DNA from: an uncultured Eubacteriales bacterium
GTDB lineage: Bacteria > Bacillota > Clostridia > Oscillospirales > CAG-382
Assembly (NCBI GenBank): GCA_934446095.1
Contig: CAKSDR010000004.1
Span: 1 to 54,692, forward strand
Length of the DNA stretch: 54,692 bases
Direction: 5' to 3'
Numbering within the stretch: position 1 is the stretch's first letter; the number at the start of each line of letters is the position of its first letter. The notes below the pieces were generated by a model. That model was not told where the DNA came from. It ran no database searches and worked only from the letters and a program-made list of their open reading frames with translations. Positions 7,605 through 16,804 of the stretch are shown piece by piece. A program made the position numbers and the translations under genes.

Positions 7605-9566
7605 ATGGCAAGAACTCTTGAACAACTGCAAAAGCAATATGTCGGAAAAGTGCCTTCGCAAAAGGGCGGATTTATGGGCGGTCCGGGCAGAGGCCCCGGA
7701 GGCAGACACGGCGGCATGCCCCACGGAAAGCCGAAAAATGTAAAAAAATCCGTAGTGCGTCTTTTAAAATATGCCGGAAAATACAAATGGCGTTTTGTTC
7801 TCGTATTGTTTTTCATGCTTTTAAGCACAGTAACCTCTCTTGTAGGTTCATATATGCTCGCTCCGATTATCGACAAAATAACGCTTGAAGTAAATCCTTC
7901 GGCAAAAATAGAGATGAGTTCCCTTGAAAGAACCGCCGACAAACTTATAAATAAATTTATGTCGGGCATATCTTTTATTAACATAAGTCCGATTTTAAAA
8001 TACGTTCTTTCAGCAATAATTATTTTAGGAATAATTTATGTGGTAGGAGTTATTTCATCTTATCTTCAGTCGCGCATAATGCTTTCGATTTCGCAAAACA
8101 CCATCGAAAAAATAAGAAACGATCTGTTCTCAAAACTTCAGAAACTTCCGATACGCTTTTTTGACAACACCCCTACCGGTGAAATAATGTCAAGATTCAC
8201 AAACGATATCGACAACATCGACACAATGCTCAACAATTCCTTAACTTCCGTGATTTCGGGAGTTGTAAGCCTTATCGGAACTTTCATATTTATGATAACG
8301 ACAAATATCTGGCTTACGCTTATAACCATCGTATTTATTCCGATTTTTGCAAAAGGCGGAGTTGCGATTGCAAAACGCTCCGGAAAATATTTTCCCGGAC
8401 AGCAGGCGGCTCTCGGGGCAATTAACGGATATATTGAAGAGAGTGTAACCGGACAAAAAGTAATAAAAATATTTAATCATGAAAACGACTGTATAGAAGA
8501 ATTTTCGCTTCTGAACGACGACATGCGCGAAAAGCAGATAAAAGCGCAGTTCTGGGGCGGCGTTATGGGTCCTATCATGGGAAACACAAGTCAGATTTCC
8601 TATGCCGTAACAGTAGGCGTCGGCGGAATTCTTATGTGCACGTCGGGCTTTACTCCTGGTGCGCTTACAGTGTTTGCAAACTATTCGCGCCAGTTTTCAA
8701 TGCCGATAAATATGATTTCCCAGCAAATGTCAACGGTTTTCGCAGCTCTTGCCGGCGCTGAGAGGGTCTTTGCGATTATGGATGCCGAACCGGAGGCAAA
8801 AGATGCGCCCGACGCCGTTGAAAATCCCGACATGAACGGAACCGTAATTTTTGACAATGTAACTTTCGGCTACAATCCGGATAAAATAATATTGAAAAAT
8901 ATAAGCCTATACGCAAAGCCAAACCAGAAAATCGCTTTTGTCGGTTCGACGGGCGCCGGAAAAACAACTGTTACAAACCTGCTTAACAGGTTTTACGACA
9001 TAAATTCCGGAAGCATTACAATAAACGGAATCGATATAAAAAATATAAAAAGAGATGTTCTTCGCAAAAACATCGCCATGGTTCTCCAGGATACGCATCT
9101 GTTTTCCGGCACGGTAATGGAAAACATCCGCTACGGAAGACCTGACGCTACCGATGAAGAAGTTATAGAGGCTGCAAAAATTGCAAGTGCGCACAGTTTT
9201 ATAATGCGACTTTCCGACGGATACAATACATATCTTAAAGACGACGGTTCAAATCTTTCACAGGGACAGCGCCAGCTTCTGAACATCGCAAGGGCCGCAA
9301 TAAGCAAAGCCCCGATACTTGTTCTCGACGAAGCCACGTCATCTGTAGACACGCGGACGGAACGCCACATAGAACACGGTATGGACAGACTTATGAAAAA
9401 CCGCACCACTTTTGTTATTGCCCACAGACTTTCAACCGTGCGCAACGCAAATGCCATTATGGTACTTGAAGACGGCGAAATTATAGAACGCGGAACGCAC
9501 GAAGAACTTCTTGAGAAAAAGGGAAGATATTACGAACTTTATACCGGTGTTAAAGAACTCGACTGA
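7605..9566 (+). CDS. ABC exporter half-transporter, catalytic subunit
   Basis: 653 residues. A Gly/Pro-rich cytoplasmic leader (about residues 20-45) precedes six membrane helices and an ATPase domain. Walker A is GSTGAGKTT, Walker B LVLDEATSSVD with the catalytic Glu, and the switch loop IAHRLS has its His. Its signature is LSQGQ in place of LSGGQ. With the preceding subunit this gives one complete ATP site (this Walker A/B facing VSGGQ) and one degenerate site, as expected for a heterodimer. Ribosome site AAGGAGG overlaps the end of the first subunit gene, so translation is coupled. A terminator follows the stop codon. Confidence 0.92.
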   Translation: MARTLEQLQKQYVGKVPSQKGGFMGGPGRGPGGRHGGMPHGKPKNVKKSVVRLLKYAGKYKWRFVLVLFFMLLSTVTSLVGSYMLAPIIDKITLEVNPSAKIEMSSLERTADKLINKFMSGISFINISPILKYVLSAIIILGIIYVVGVISSYLQSRIMLSISQNTIEKIRNDLFSKLQKLPIRFFDNTPTGEIMSRFTNDIDNIDTMLNNSLTSVISGVVSLIGTFIFMITTNIWLTLITIVFIPIFAKGGVAIAKRSGKYFPGQQAALGAINGYIEESVTGQKVIKIFNHENDCIEEFSLLNDDMREKQIKAQFWGGVMGPIMGNTSQISYAVTVGVGGILMCTSGFTPGALTVFANYSRQFSMPINMISQQMSTVFAALAGAERVFAIMDAEPEAKDAPDAVENPDMNGTVIFDNVTFGYNPDKIILKNISLYAKPNQKIAFVGSTGAGKTTVTNLLNRFYDINSGSITINGIDIKNIKRDVLRKNIAMVLQDTHLFSGTVMENIRYGRPDATDEEVIEAAKIASAHSFIMRLSDGYNTYLKDDGSNLSQGQRQLLNIARAAISKAPILVLDEATSSVDTRTERHIEHGMDRLMKNRTTFVIAHRLSTVRNANAIMVLEDGEIIERGTHEELLEKKGRYYELYTGVKELD

Positions 9567-9588
9567 TTATAAAAAACTATGTTAAAAC

Positions 9589-9621
9589 CAAAAGCCGCAT
9601 GAACTCTCTCATGCGGCTTTT
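9589..9621 (+). terminator. Terminator of the marR-ABC operon
   Basis: AAAAGCCGCATGA pairs with TCATGCGGCTTTT around a short loop, followed by a T-rich stretch. It separates the exporter operon from the Dlt-like operon. Confidence 0.85.
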
Positions 9622-9653
9622 GACATTTTTCGCCAAAACAGTATTATTTTTAA

Positions 9654-9682
9654 TTGACAACCGGTCTGTTATTTGCTATAAT
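9654..9682 (+). promoter_or_regulatory. Sigma-A promoter of the Dlt-like operon
   Basis: TTGACA at 9654-9659 and TATAAT at 9677-9682 are separated by the ideal 17 bases. AAGGAG at 9720-9725 serves the first gene. No further consensus promoter was seen before the end of the operon. Confidence 0.85.
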
Positions 9683-9730
9683 AATTTGGTAAAATAAGAA
9701 AATAATGCGTATTTTTAATAAGGAGTATAT

Positions 9731-11242
9731 ATGCTTCAGAAAAACGTACTCGAATACTTGGAAAACTCGGCAAAAAACTATCCCGATAAAATTGCTTTCA
9801 CAGACGATACCGGAAGCATAACTTTTTCTGAACTGCTTTCCCTTGCAAAAGCCATAGGCACTAAAATATCAAACAATACCGAAAAAACCTCAAGACCTGT
9901 CTGCGTTATCGCCGGCAGAAACTTTAAATGCATTGCCGCTTTTATGGGAGTCCTTTACAGCGGAAATTTCTATGTCCCGATAGATCCGGATATGCCGAAA
10001 TCGCGGCTTGAAAATATAATCGAAACCTTAAAGCCCGAATTTATACTGCATCTTGAAAATGAAACTCCCGCAAACATTGCAGAATACAATTTTTGCCTTT
10101 CTTACTCCGAAAACGAAAATGTAATTGACGAATCGCTTTTGTGCGAAAGAAGAAAAAATACTCTAGATATAGACCCCGTGTATGTTATTTTTACATCAGG
10201 CTCCACGGGTATTCCGAAAGGTATTGTGATTTCTCACCGTTCCGTCATCGATTTTATAGAATGGATGGCAGACGCTATTGGATACACATCAGACGACATT
10301 TTTGCAAATCAGGCGCCTTTTTACTTCGACTGTTCCGTAAAAGACCTGTATCTTACGTTAAAACTCGGCGCATGCAATCACATAATACCCAAAAAACTTT
10401 TTATGTTTCCGCCGCTTCTTATCGATTTTATTTCCGAAAGAAGGGTTACAAGTCTTGCATGGGCAACATCCGGATTTAACCTTGTTTCATCTTCAAAAAT
10501 TCTTGAAAAAAAAGTTCCGTCTTGCATAAATAAAGTTGCTGTAGGCGGAGAGGCGATGCTTGCAAAGCATCTGAACAACTGGAAAAGGGCCCTGCCGGAC
10601 GCAAAATTCATAAATCTTTACGGTCCTACGGAAGTTACCGTAGACTGCACATACTTCATAGTTGACGGCGAATATAAGGACTGCGAACCGATTCCGATAG
10701 GCAAAGCCTGCGGCAACAAACAGGTTCTTTTGCTTGACGAAAATTTGTCTGCTGTGCCCGACGGCACGCCCGGGGAAATATGCGTAAGAGGAATAGGACT
10801 TGCCCGCGGATATTACGGGGACAAAGAAAAAACGGCGTTGAGTTTTGTCCAGAACCCGAACGCCGCTTATACGGATTTAATTTATAAAACCGGCGATATC
10901 GGAATAAAAGATAAAAACGGCGATATAGTTTTCCAGTCAAGAAAAGACGGTCAGATAAAACACTTGGGTTACAGAATAGAACTCGGAGAAATTGAACGCG
11001 GCATCTGCAGCATAGATAAAATTTCCTGCGCCATATGTTTTTTTGATAAAGAAAAAGACAGAATCGTGTGCGTATACGAAGGCGGAATTTCAAAGCCCGA
11101 TATCGTAAAGGAAGCGGTAAAAATACTTCCGAAATACATGATTCCGAACATTTATATAAATACGCCGAAAATGCCATATAATGCCAACGGTAAAATTGAC
11201 AGAACCCTTCTCCGGAGAAATTACGATGAAGAAAATAAATAG
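9731..11242 (+). CDS. DltA/NRPS-like amino-acid adenylation enzyme
   Basis: 503 residues, the length of DltA. Adenylation motifs appear in order: IFTSGSTGIPKG (A3, near residue 153), FDCSVKD (A4, keeping the Asp that binds the amino group), NLYGPTE (A5), YKTGDIG (A7), GYRIELGEIE (A8) and NANGKIDR (A10). It should activate an amino acid and load it on the carrier protein encoded two genes downstream. DltA carries a Cys in the FCGE stretch that favours D-Ala; here that stretch reads VGGE, as in many NRPS domains, so the substrate may differ. First gene of a five- or six-gene operon. Confidence 0.85.
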   Translation: MLQKNVLEYLENSAKNYPDKIAFTDDTGSITFSELLSLAKAIGTKISNNTEKTSRPVCVIAGRNFKCIAAFMGVLYSGNFYVPIDPDMPKSRLENIIETLKPEFILHLENETPANIAEYNFCLSYSENENVIDESLLCERRKNTLDIDPVYVIFTSGSTGIPKGIVISHRSVIDFIEWMADAIGYTSDDIFANQAPFYFDCSVKDLYLTLKLGACNHIIPKKLFMFPPLLIDFISERRVTSLAWATSGFNLVSSSKILEKKVPSCINKVAVGGEAMLAKHLNNWKRALPDAKFINLYGPTEVTVDCTYFIVDGEYKDCEPIPIGKACGNKQVLLLDENLSAVPDGTPGEICVRGIGLARGYYGDKEKTALSFVQNPNAAYTDLIYKTGDIGIKDKNGDIVFQSRKDGQIKHLGYRIELGEIERGICSIDKISCAICFFDKEKDRIVCVYEGGISKPDIVKEAVKILPKYMIPNIYINTPKMPYNANGKIDRTLLRRNYDEENK

Positions 11243-11978
11243 TTACGGCGAAATTTCCCCTCTTGTTATGAAATATCTTAAAAAAGGAGTCATAACAAAC
11301 TGCTTCGTTTCCCCGGGCGCATATATGCACGAAATAGCCGAAGGCAGATTGTTCTGTGATTATTCCGAGGATTTTTTAATATTTTACTTTTTGCGTGACG
11401 ATTTTTATATTATGTATTTTTATGCCGCAAATGAAAATGCGGTTTTTCCGCATACTGACAAAAAACTTATATGCGAAGTGTCGGACAAAAACTTGAAAGC
11501 GGCTGAAAATAACTCGTTTAAAAAAACCGTTACAAGAGTAAAATACGAACTTTTAAATAATAAGTCAACTTTTCCGTCTGCCCTTCGGGATTTTCCCTCT
11601 GTAGCACCGGAAGACGTCTTTTCTCTTATGAGTAAAAGTTTCGACAAATATACTGCATATCTTCCGACATACAGCGAACTTTGCACGGACTGCGAAAAAA
11701 AACTCATTATTCCCGAATTTTCCGGGGATACTCTTTCCGGAGCACTTCGTTTTGAGCAAAAAGGAAAAAATGCCTGCATAAAGCATCTTTGCGTCGATGA
11801 AAAATTCAGAAATGCCGGAATCGGAAAAAAGTTGATAAATAAATTTCTTGCATTATCGCATGACAAAAACTGTTTTGTTTTTACCGGAGAAGAAAACACG
11901 GCTGCACGGCATTTATACGAAAGTGCGGGTTTTTCGCTTTCCGGCGAAAAGTCTTTTGTTTATGAAAGGAAAAATTAA
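11226..11978 (+). CDS. GNAT-family N-acyltransferase, two-part
   Basis: About 250 residues from ATG 11226. The start overlaps the end of the adenylation gene by 17 bases, with GGAG 8 bases upstream. The C-terminal part (about 165-250) holds a GNAT core: IKHLCVDEKFRNAGIGKKLINKFL, with the R-x-x-G-x-G acyl-CoA loop, and then NTAARHLYESAGF. The N-terminal 160 residues resemble no domain I can name with confidence and may be a divergent second GNAT half. Its place between adenylation enzyme and carrier protein suggests it acylates the carried amino acid or the target sugar amine. This gene is not part of a standard dlt operon. Confidence 0.75.
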   Translation: MKKINSYGEISPLVMKYLKKGVITNCFVSPGAYMHEIAEGRLFCDYSEDFLIFYFLRDDFYIMYFYAANENAVFPHTDKKLICEVSDKNLKAAENNSFKKTVTRVKYELLNNKSTFPSALRDFPSVAPEDVFSLMSKSFDKYTAYLPTYSELCTDCEKKLIIPEFSGDTLSGALRFEQKGKNACIKHLCVDEKFRNAGIGKKLINKFLALSHDKNCFVFTGEENTAARHLYESAGFSLSGEKSFVYERKN

Positions 11979-11979
11979 A

Positions 11980-12204
11980 ATGATACAAAGACAGGAAGTA
12001 ATAAGAATAATCAGTGAAATCTGCCCTGCCGCAGATTTAAATTCAACCTCGCTTATAGACGATGGAATACTCGATTCATTCGACATCGTCGCAATAGTCA
12101 GCGAATTTATCTCGGCTTTTGACGTCGAAATAAACGTAGAAGACCTTCTTCCCGAAAATTTTAACTCCGTAGACGCAATTCTTGCAATGCTGGAGGAAAA
12201 ATAA
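11980..12204 (+). CDS. DltC-like acyl/peptidyl carrier protein
   Basis: 74 residues. Start ATG 11980 is one base after the GNAT stop codon, with GAAAGG upstream inside the previous gene; longer frames would run into that gene. The phosphopantetheine site is the Ser in GILDSFDIVAIV (near residue 33), and the acidic helices around it are typical of DltC and other carrier proteins. It should carry the amino acid activated by the operon's adenylation enzyme as a thioester and hand it to the MBOAT protein at the membrane. Confidence 0.88.
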   Translation: MIQRQEVIRIISEICPAADLNSTSLIDDGILDSFDIVAIVSEFISAFDVEINVEDLLPENFNSVDAILAMLEEK

Positions 12205-12206
12205 AA

Positions 12207-13745
12207 ATGGCGTTTACTTCGGTAAATTTTGCATTTTTTATGCTCTTGGGAGTACCGCTTTATTACTTTTGTCCGAAAAAATTAAGATATCTTGTGCTTC
12301 TCGCGTTAAGTTATGTTTTTTATCTTTCGGGCGGAGTATACGCACTCGGGTATATTCTTTTTACGACATTTACAACATACTTCTTCGGAAGATGCATTGA
12401 CAATGTGAAACCCGGCGGCACTGCCGTCGCAAAAGAAGAAAAAATAAAAATCAAAAACAGGAAGAAAATTTTTGCCGCAGCAGCACTTATCCTTAATTTC
12501 GGACTTTTATATTTCGTAAAATACTGGAATTTTACACTCGACCTTATACATGTTCCGAACAATATACTGCGCTTCAATATTCTTCTTCCTCTTGGAATAT
12601 CTTTTTATATATTTCAGTCCGCAGGGTACATTATAGACCTTGTCAGAGGAAAATATCCGGCACAGAAAAACATATTCAAATACGCGCTTTTCGTATCTTT
12701 TTTTCCCCAGATTACGCAGGGACCGATAGGAAGATATGACGCTTTACAGGGTCAGCTTTACGACGGATGCGATTTCTCATTTGATAATATAAAGGACGGC
12801 TCAAAACTTATACTCCGGGGACTTATTTTAAAAATGGTAATCGCCGACAGGGCGTCGGTTGCGGTGTGTTCAATTGTCGATAATTATAAAAACTTTAGCG
12901 GAAGTTTTATTCTTTTCGGCGTAATACTCTACTGTATACAATTATACTGCGACTTTTCGGGAGGCATAGACATTGCAAGGGGTTCTGCAAAGTTTTTCGG
13001 AATCACGCTCGCGGAAAACTTCAACCGTCCGTTATTTGCAAAAAGTCTTGCCGAGTTCTGGAGAAGATGGCATATTACGCTCGGCTCATGGCTTCGCGAC
13101 TATCTTTTTTATCCGATAACCCTCTCAAAGCCGTTCATAAATCTCGGAAAATTCATGCGAAAGCATATAAAAGGCAAGGCCGGAAAAATCCTTCCCACCT
13201 CTCTTGCCACATTTATAATTTATTTTATTATAGGAATATGGCACGGAGCAAATTTTAAATATATACTTTTCGGATGCTATAACGGCATCATAATTACACT
13301 GTCTTTACTTATTGAGCCGTATTTTATAAAAATACGCGAAAAAGCAAAACTTAAAAGTTCTGCTTTATATAATTTTGCATGCGTTATCAGAACCTCGCTT
13401 ATAGTTCTCGTCGGACGTTACATAACAAGGGCCGAAAATGTTTCATCTGCGCTTGAAATGCTGAAAATCACATTCTGCGATTTCAACTTTTCTTCGCTTT
13501 TCGGGGGATCGCTTTTAAAACTCGGACTTGAAAAAATTGATTTTGTTGTAATTGCCGCAGGAATTTTTATAGTTATTCTTATCGAATTTTTCAACGAACT
13601 CGGGACTGATATAATCGGAAAAATCGAAAACTTAGGCGTTGTTCCTTCTTTTCTTTTAACTTTCGTTTTTGTTTCGATATTTATTTATTTCGGAGTTTAC
13701 AGGGGCAACTATATTTCTTCGGAATTCATCTATAAGCAATTTTGA
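12207..13745 (+). CDS. MBOAT membrane O-acyltransferase (AlgI/DltB family)
   Basis: 512 residues with about 11 hydrophobic segments. Family signatures are YCDFSGGIDIARGSAKFFG, FWRRWHITLGSWLRDYLFYP and the catalytic-His motif IIGIWHGANFKYILFG. These match the AlgI/PatA side of the family rather more closely than classical DltB. It should take an acyl or aminoacyl group from the carrier protein inside and pass it across the membrane to an outer partner. The ribosome site GGAGG lies in the end of the carrier gene, so translation is coupled. Confidence 0.92.
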   Translation: MAFTSVNFAFFMLLGVPLYYFCPKKLRYLVLLALSYVFYLSGGVYALGYILFTTFTTYFFGRCIDNVKPGGTAVAKEEKIKIKNRKKIFAAAALILNFGLLYFVKYWNFTLDLIHVPNNILRFNILLPLGISFYIFQSAGYIIDLVRGKYPAQKNIFKYALFVSFFPQITQGPIGRYDALQGQLYDGCDFSFDNIKDGSKLILRGLILKMVIADRASVAVCSIVDNYKNFSGSFILFGVILYCIQLYCDFSGGIDIARGSAKFFGITLAENFNRPLFAKSLAEFWRRWHITLGSWLRDYLFYPITLSKPFINLGKFMRKHIKGKAGKILPTSLATFIIYFIIGIWHGANFKYILFGCYNGIIITLSLLIEPYFIKIREKAKLKSSALYNFACVIRTSLIVLVGRYITRAENVSSALEMLKITFCDFNFSSLFGGSLLKLGLEKIDFVVIAAGIFIVILIEFFNELGTDIIGKIENLGVVPSFLLTFVFVSIFIYFGVYRGNYISSEFIYKQF

Positions 13746-13755
13746 CGGAGGATTC

Positions 13756-15567
13756 ATGAATTCAAAAAAATGGTGCATTGCAGCGCTGTCGGCAGTAATA
13801 CTGTCAGTATTATCCGTAGCCGCTTTAAATATTTATGCAGACCCGTTCGGCTCTTTCGGCACGGACTTATGGTATTCATGCAGCGAAACCAACAATCCGC
13901 GCACGGCAAAAATTTCATATCTCAAAAAAAATCACGATAAATACGATTCGTATATTATAGGGTGTTCTTCTTCAAGTTCCTACCCTGTTGAAGATTTCAA
14001 CAAATATCTCGGCGCAAAATTTTACAATATGATTTTTTACGGCTCGGATATGTATGATTCGGAACTTTTGGTTTATTATCTTATCAATAATTACGAAGTT
14101 AAAAATATTGTTCTTAACGTCTACATTTCCAACGGATTTAATTACGACAGAATAGAAAATCCGATAACGAATGCGATGCACTGCGACGTTACCGGAGAAT
14201 CCAAGTTATCATTCTATACGCGTTTTGCATACGCAAATCCGAAATACTCCCTAAAAAAACTCAAGAACCGTCGTTATGACAGATATCTTTCTGAAAGTTT
14301 TGATGTTTTTGACGAGGAAACCGGAGCATATGACAAGAGAAAACGTGACGCACAGCAAATAACCGATCTTTATGACTATTACAAATCGTATCCCGCTTTT
14401 CTTAACTATCCGAAAGATGTTCATCATCTTCTCGTGTATGAGCAGAACGGCCAGTCGATAAAAAGAATTAAAGATTTCTGCGAAGAACATAACGTAAATC
14501 TTATTGTGATGAACTCTCCCGTATACAGCGAATATTTCGAATATGTACCGAAAGAAGATATTTTGAAGTTTTATACCGAAATCGCAAACGCGTCGGATTT
14601 TTGGGATTTTTCATACAGTTCGGTAAGTTTCGATCCGCGAAATTTTTATGATGAAACTCATTTGAGAAACGATATAGGCAGCATGGCTGCCGCGCGTATA
14701 TTTTCCGACGATTCGGTTTATATTCCTTCCGATTTCGGAAAACTTGTCACAAAAGACAACGTCGTACAATATGTTGACAGTTTATATACGGATGTTTTTC
14801 CTTATAAGGCTGAAAACTACACAAAAAAAGTTCCGGTACTTTTATATCACCATATTGCGGACAAAGCGGAAAACAATATGACGGTGTCGGCAGAAACTTT
14901 TAGCCGTCACATTAAAACCTTAAGCGATAACGGCTATGTAAGCCTTAGTCTTTCCGACATTATAAACTATATTGAAAAAGGCATTGACCTTCCCGAAAAA
15001 TGCGTTCTTATTACTTTTGACGACGGATATGAAAGCAACTATAAATATGCGTTTCCGGTACTTTTAAAATACAATTATAAAGCGGTATTTTTCACAATAG
15101 GGTCATCTTTCGGGAAAAATACTTATAAAGACACCGACTTTCCGATAATTCCGCATTTCGGATATGAACAGATGAAAGAAATGGAAAATACGGGGCTTAT
15201 CGACATTCAATCCCATACTTATGACCTCCATCAAAGTTCCGCATACGAAAACGGCAGGGCTTATGAAAACATTTTGATTCTTGACGGCGAATCAGATGAA
15301 GATTATGTCAAAAGATTGAAAGACGACTTGTCAAACTGGGAAAACACGACCGGAAAGAAGGCAATTTCCCTTGCCTTTCCCCACGGAGAAAGCGATTTGT
15401 TTTCGCAGGCAGTATTAAACGAATGCGGCATTAAACTTACCTTTTCCACAAATCCCAAAACCGATACCATAATAAAAGGCCTACACTCATCTGGATACAA
15501 TATCGGCAGATATACAATTGCAGATTCGGTTTCGGACGAAGAACTTTTAAATCTTGTAAGTCAGTAA
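13756..15567 (+). CDS. SGNH (DltD/AlgX-like) acyltransferase fused to PgaB-type polysaccharide deacetylase
   Basis: About 603 residues from ATG 13756, with GGAGG 4 bases upstream. One N-terminal membrane helix is followed by DPFGSF. Residues about 60-325 look like an SGNH esterase/transferase: IIGCSSSSSYP carries the candidate nucleophile Ser (near 69) and FYDETHLRND the Asp and His (near 300-305), as in DltD or AlgX partners of MBOAT proteins. Residues about 355-600 are a NodB/CE4 deacetylase with VPVLLYHHI, TFDDGY (near 421, catalytic Asp plus metal Asp) and SHTYDLH (near 486, metal His pair), closest in style to PgaB/IcaB. One protein could thus both N-deacetylate and O-acylate a surface glycan. 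Confidence 0.85.
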   Translation: MNSKKWCIAALSAVILSVLSVAALNIYADPFGSFGTDLWYSCSETNNPRTAKISYLKKNHDKYDSYIIGCSSSSSYPVEDFNKYLGAKFYNMIFYGSDMYDSELLVYYLINNYEVKNIVLNVYISNGFNYDRIENPITNAMHCDVTGESKLSFYTRFAYANPKYSLKKLKNRRYDRYLSESFDVFDEETGAYDKRKRDAQQITDLYDYYKSYPAFLNYPKDVHHLLVYEQNGQSIKRIKDFCEEHNVNLIVMNSPVYSEYFEYVPKEDILKFYTEIANASDFWDFSYSSVSFDPRNFYDETHLRNDIGSMAAARIFSDDSVYIPSDFGKLVTKDNVVQYVDSLYTDVFPYKAENYTKKVPVLLYHHIADKAENNMTVSAETFSRHIKTLSDNGYVSLSLSDIINYIEKGIDLPEKCVLITFDDGYESNYKYAFPVLLKYNYKAVFFTIGSSFGKNTYKDTDFPIIPHFGYEQMKEMENTGLIDIQSHTYDLHQSSAYENGRAYENILILDGESDEDYVKRLKDDLSNWENTTGKKAISLAFPHGESDLFSQAVLNECGIKLTFSTNPKTDTIIKGLHSSGYNIGRYTIADSVSDEELLNLVSQ

Positions 15568-15585
15568 TTTTAAAGGAGTAAAAAA

Positions 15586-16737
15586 ATGCTTATAACAAAA
15601 GACATAAAATATATAGGCGTAAACGACCATGCAATAGACCTTTTTGAAGGTCAATACGTTGTTGAAAACGGCATGGCTTACAATTCATATATAATAAACG
15701 ACGAAAAAATTGCCGTTATGGATTCCGTAGACGCAAAATTTAAAGACGAGTGGATGCAAAACATATGCAAAACCCTCGGCGGCAAAACTCCCGACTATCT
15801 TATAGTGCAGCATATGGAACCCGACCACTCTGCAAATATCAAGGTTTTTGCCGACAAATATCCCGCGGCGAAAATCGTGGCTTCATCGAAAGCTTTTGCA
15901 ATGATGAAAAATTTCTTCGGAACAGATTTTACAGACAGAAGACTTGTTGTCGACAACGGAGATACTCTTGAACTCGGCAGGCATACTCTGCAGTTTATAA
16001 CTGCCCCCATGGTTCACTGGCCCGAAGTTATCGTAACTTATGACATATTTGACAAGGTTCTTTTTTCTGCCGACGCTTTCGGCAAATTCGGAGCTCTTGA
16101 CATCGAAGAAGACTGGGCATGCGAAGCAAGACGCTATTATATAGGAATAGTCGGAAAATACGGCGCTCAGGTACAAAATCTATTGAAAAAAGCCTCTTTG
16201 CTTGATATAAAAATTATTTGTCCATTGCATGGTCCGGTTCTTTCCGAAAATCTCGGTTATTATTTAAACCTTTACAACACATGGTCCTCCTACAAGCCTG
16301 AAAGCGAAGGAGTTATGATTGCGTATACCTCAGTCTACGGCAACACAAAAAAGGCCGTCGATTTTCTCGCCGATAGTCTGACAAAAAACGGGTGTCCGAA
16401 AGTTGTGGTTTCCGACCTTGCCCGATGCGATATGGCAGAAGCTGTCGAGGACGCTTTCAGGTACGGAAAAATTGTTCTTGCTACAACTACTTATAACGCT
16501 GACATATTTCCGTTCATGCGGCATTTTATTGAAAGCCTCACCGAAAGAAATTTCAGTTTCCGCACCGTAGGTTTTATAGAAAACGGAAGTTGGGCTCCGA
16601 ATGCTTCAAAAATTATGAAAAATATGCTTGAAAAGTCCAAAAATCTTGTTTTTACTGAAAATAATGTGAGCATAATGTCTTCGTTAAGTCAGGAAAACAA
16701 GGAACAATTGGAAAAACTTTCAAAAGAACTCATATAA
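15586..16737 (+). CDS. fprA: Class A flavodiiron protein (FprA)
   Basis: 383 residues. The metallo-beta-lactamase-like half (1-250) has the di-iron ligands HMEPDH (near 80), the His in MVHWPE (near 146), the Asp in SADAFGKFG and the His in CPLHGP. The flavodoxin half (about 255-383) begins IAYTSVYGNTKKAV for FMN. No rubredoxin tail is present, so it is class A. These enzymes reduce O2 to water or NO to N2O and protect anaerobes. AAAGGAG precedes the ATG. The gap to the Dlt-like operon is only 18 bases and no promoter was seen in it, so the two are probably co-transcribed. Confidence 0.95.
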   Translation: MLITKDIKYIGVNDHAIDLFEGQYVVENGMAYNSYIINDEKIAVMDSVDAKFKDEWMQNICKTLGGKTPDYLIVQHMEPDHSANIKVFADKYPAAKIVASSKAFAMMKNFFGTDFTDRRLVVDNGDTLELGRHTLQFITAPMVHWPEVIVTYDIFDKVLFSADAFGKFGALDIEEDWACEARRYYIGIVGKYGAQVQNLLKKASLLDIKIICPLHGPVLSENLGYYLNLYNTWSSYKPESEGVMIAYTSVYGNTKKAVDFLADSLTKNGCPKVVVSDLARCDMAEAVEDAFRYGKIVLATTTYNADIFPFMRHFIESLTERNFSFRTVGFIENGSWAPNASKIMKNMLEKSKNLVFTENNVSIMSSLSQENKEQLEKLSKELI

Positions 16738-16764
16738 AAAATTTAATTTTTTTTAATTTTGGTA

Positions 16765-16793
16765 TTGACTTTTAAAAAAATATGTGATAGAAT
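16765..16793 (+). promoter_or_regulatory. Probable promoter of amt
   Basis: TTGACT at 16765-16770 and TAGAAT at 16788-16793 with a 17-base spacer. Transcripts would start near 16800 and run directly into the hairpin at 16805-16838. Confidence 0.6.
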
Positions 16794-16804
16794 TGCTCCA
16801 TTAG

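Noticed and set aside
10656..11330. Long open frame on the minus strand (224 codons) inside the adenylation gene
   Set aside because: It is antisense to a gene with all adenylation motifs, has no ribosome site and its translation is rich in Arg, Cys and Phe, as expected of a shadow frame.
9731..13745. Plain dltABCD operon for teichoic acid D-alanylation
   Set aside because: The order, the GNAT gene, the AlgI-like MBOAT, the missing pocket Cys and the deacetylase fusion do not fit a standard dlt operon.
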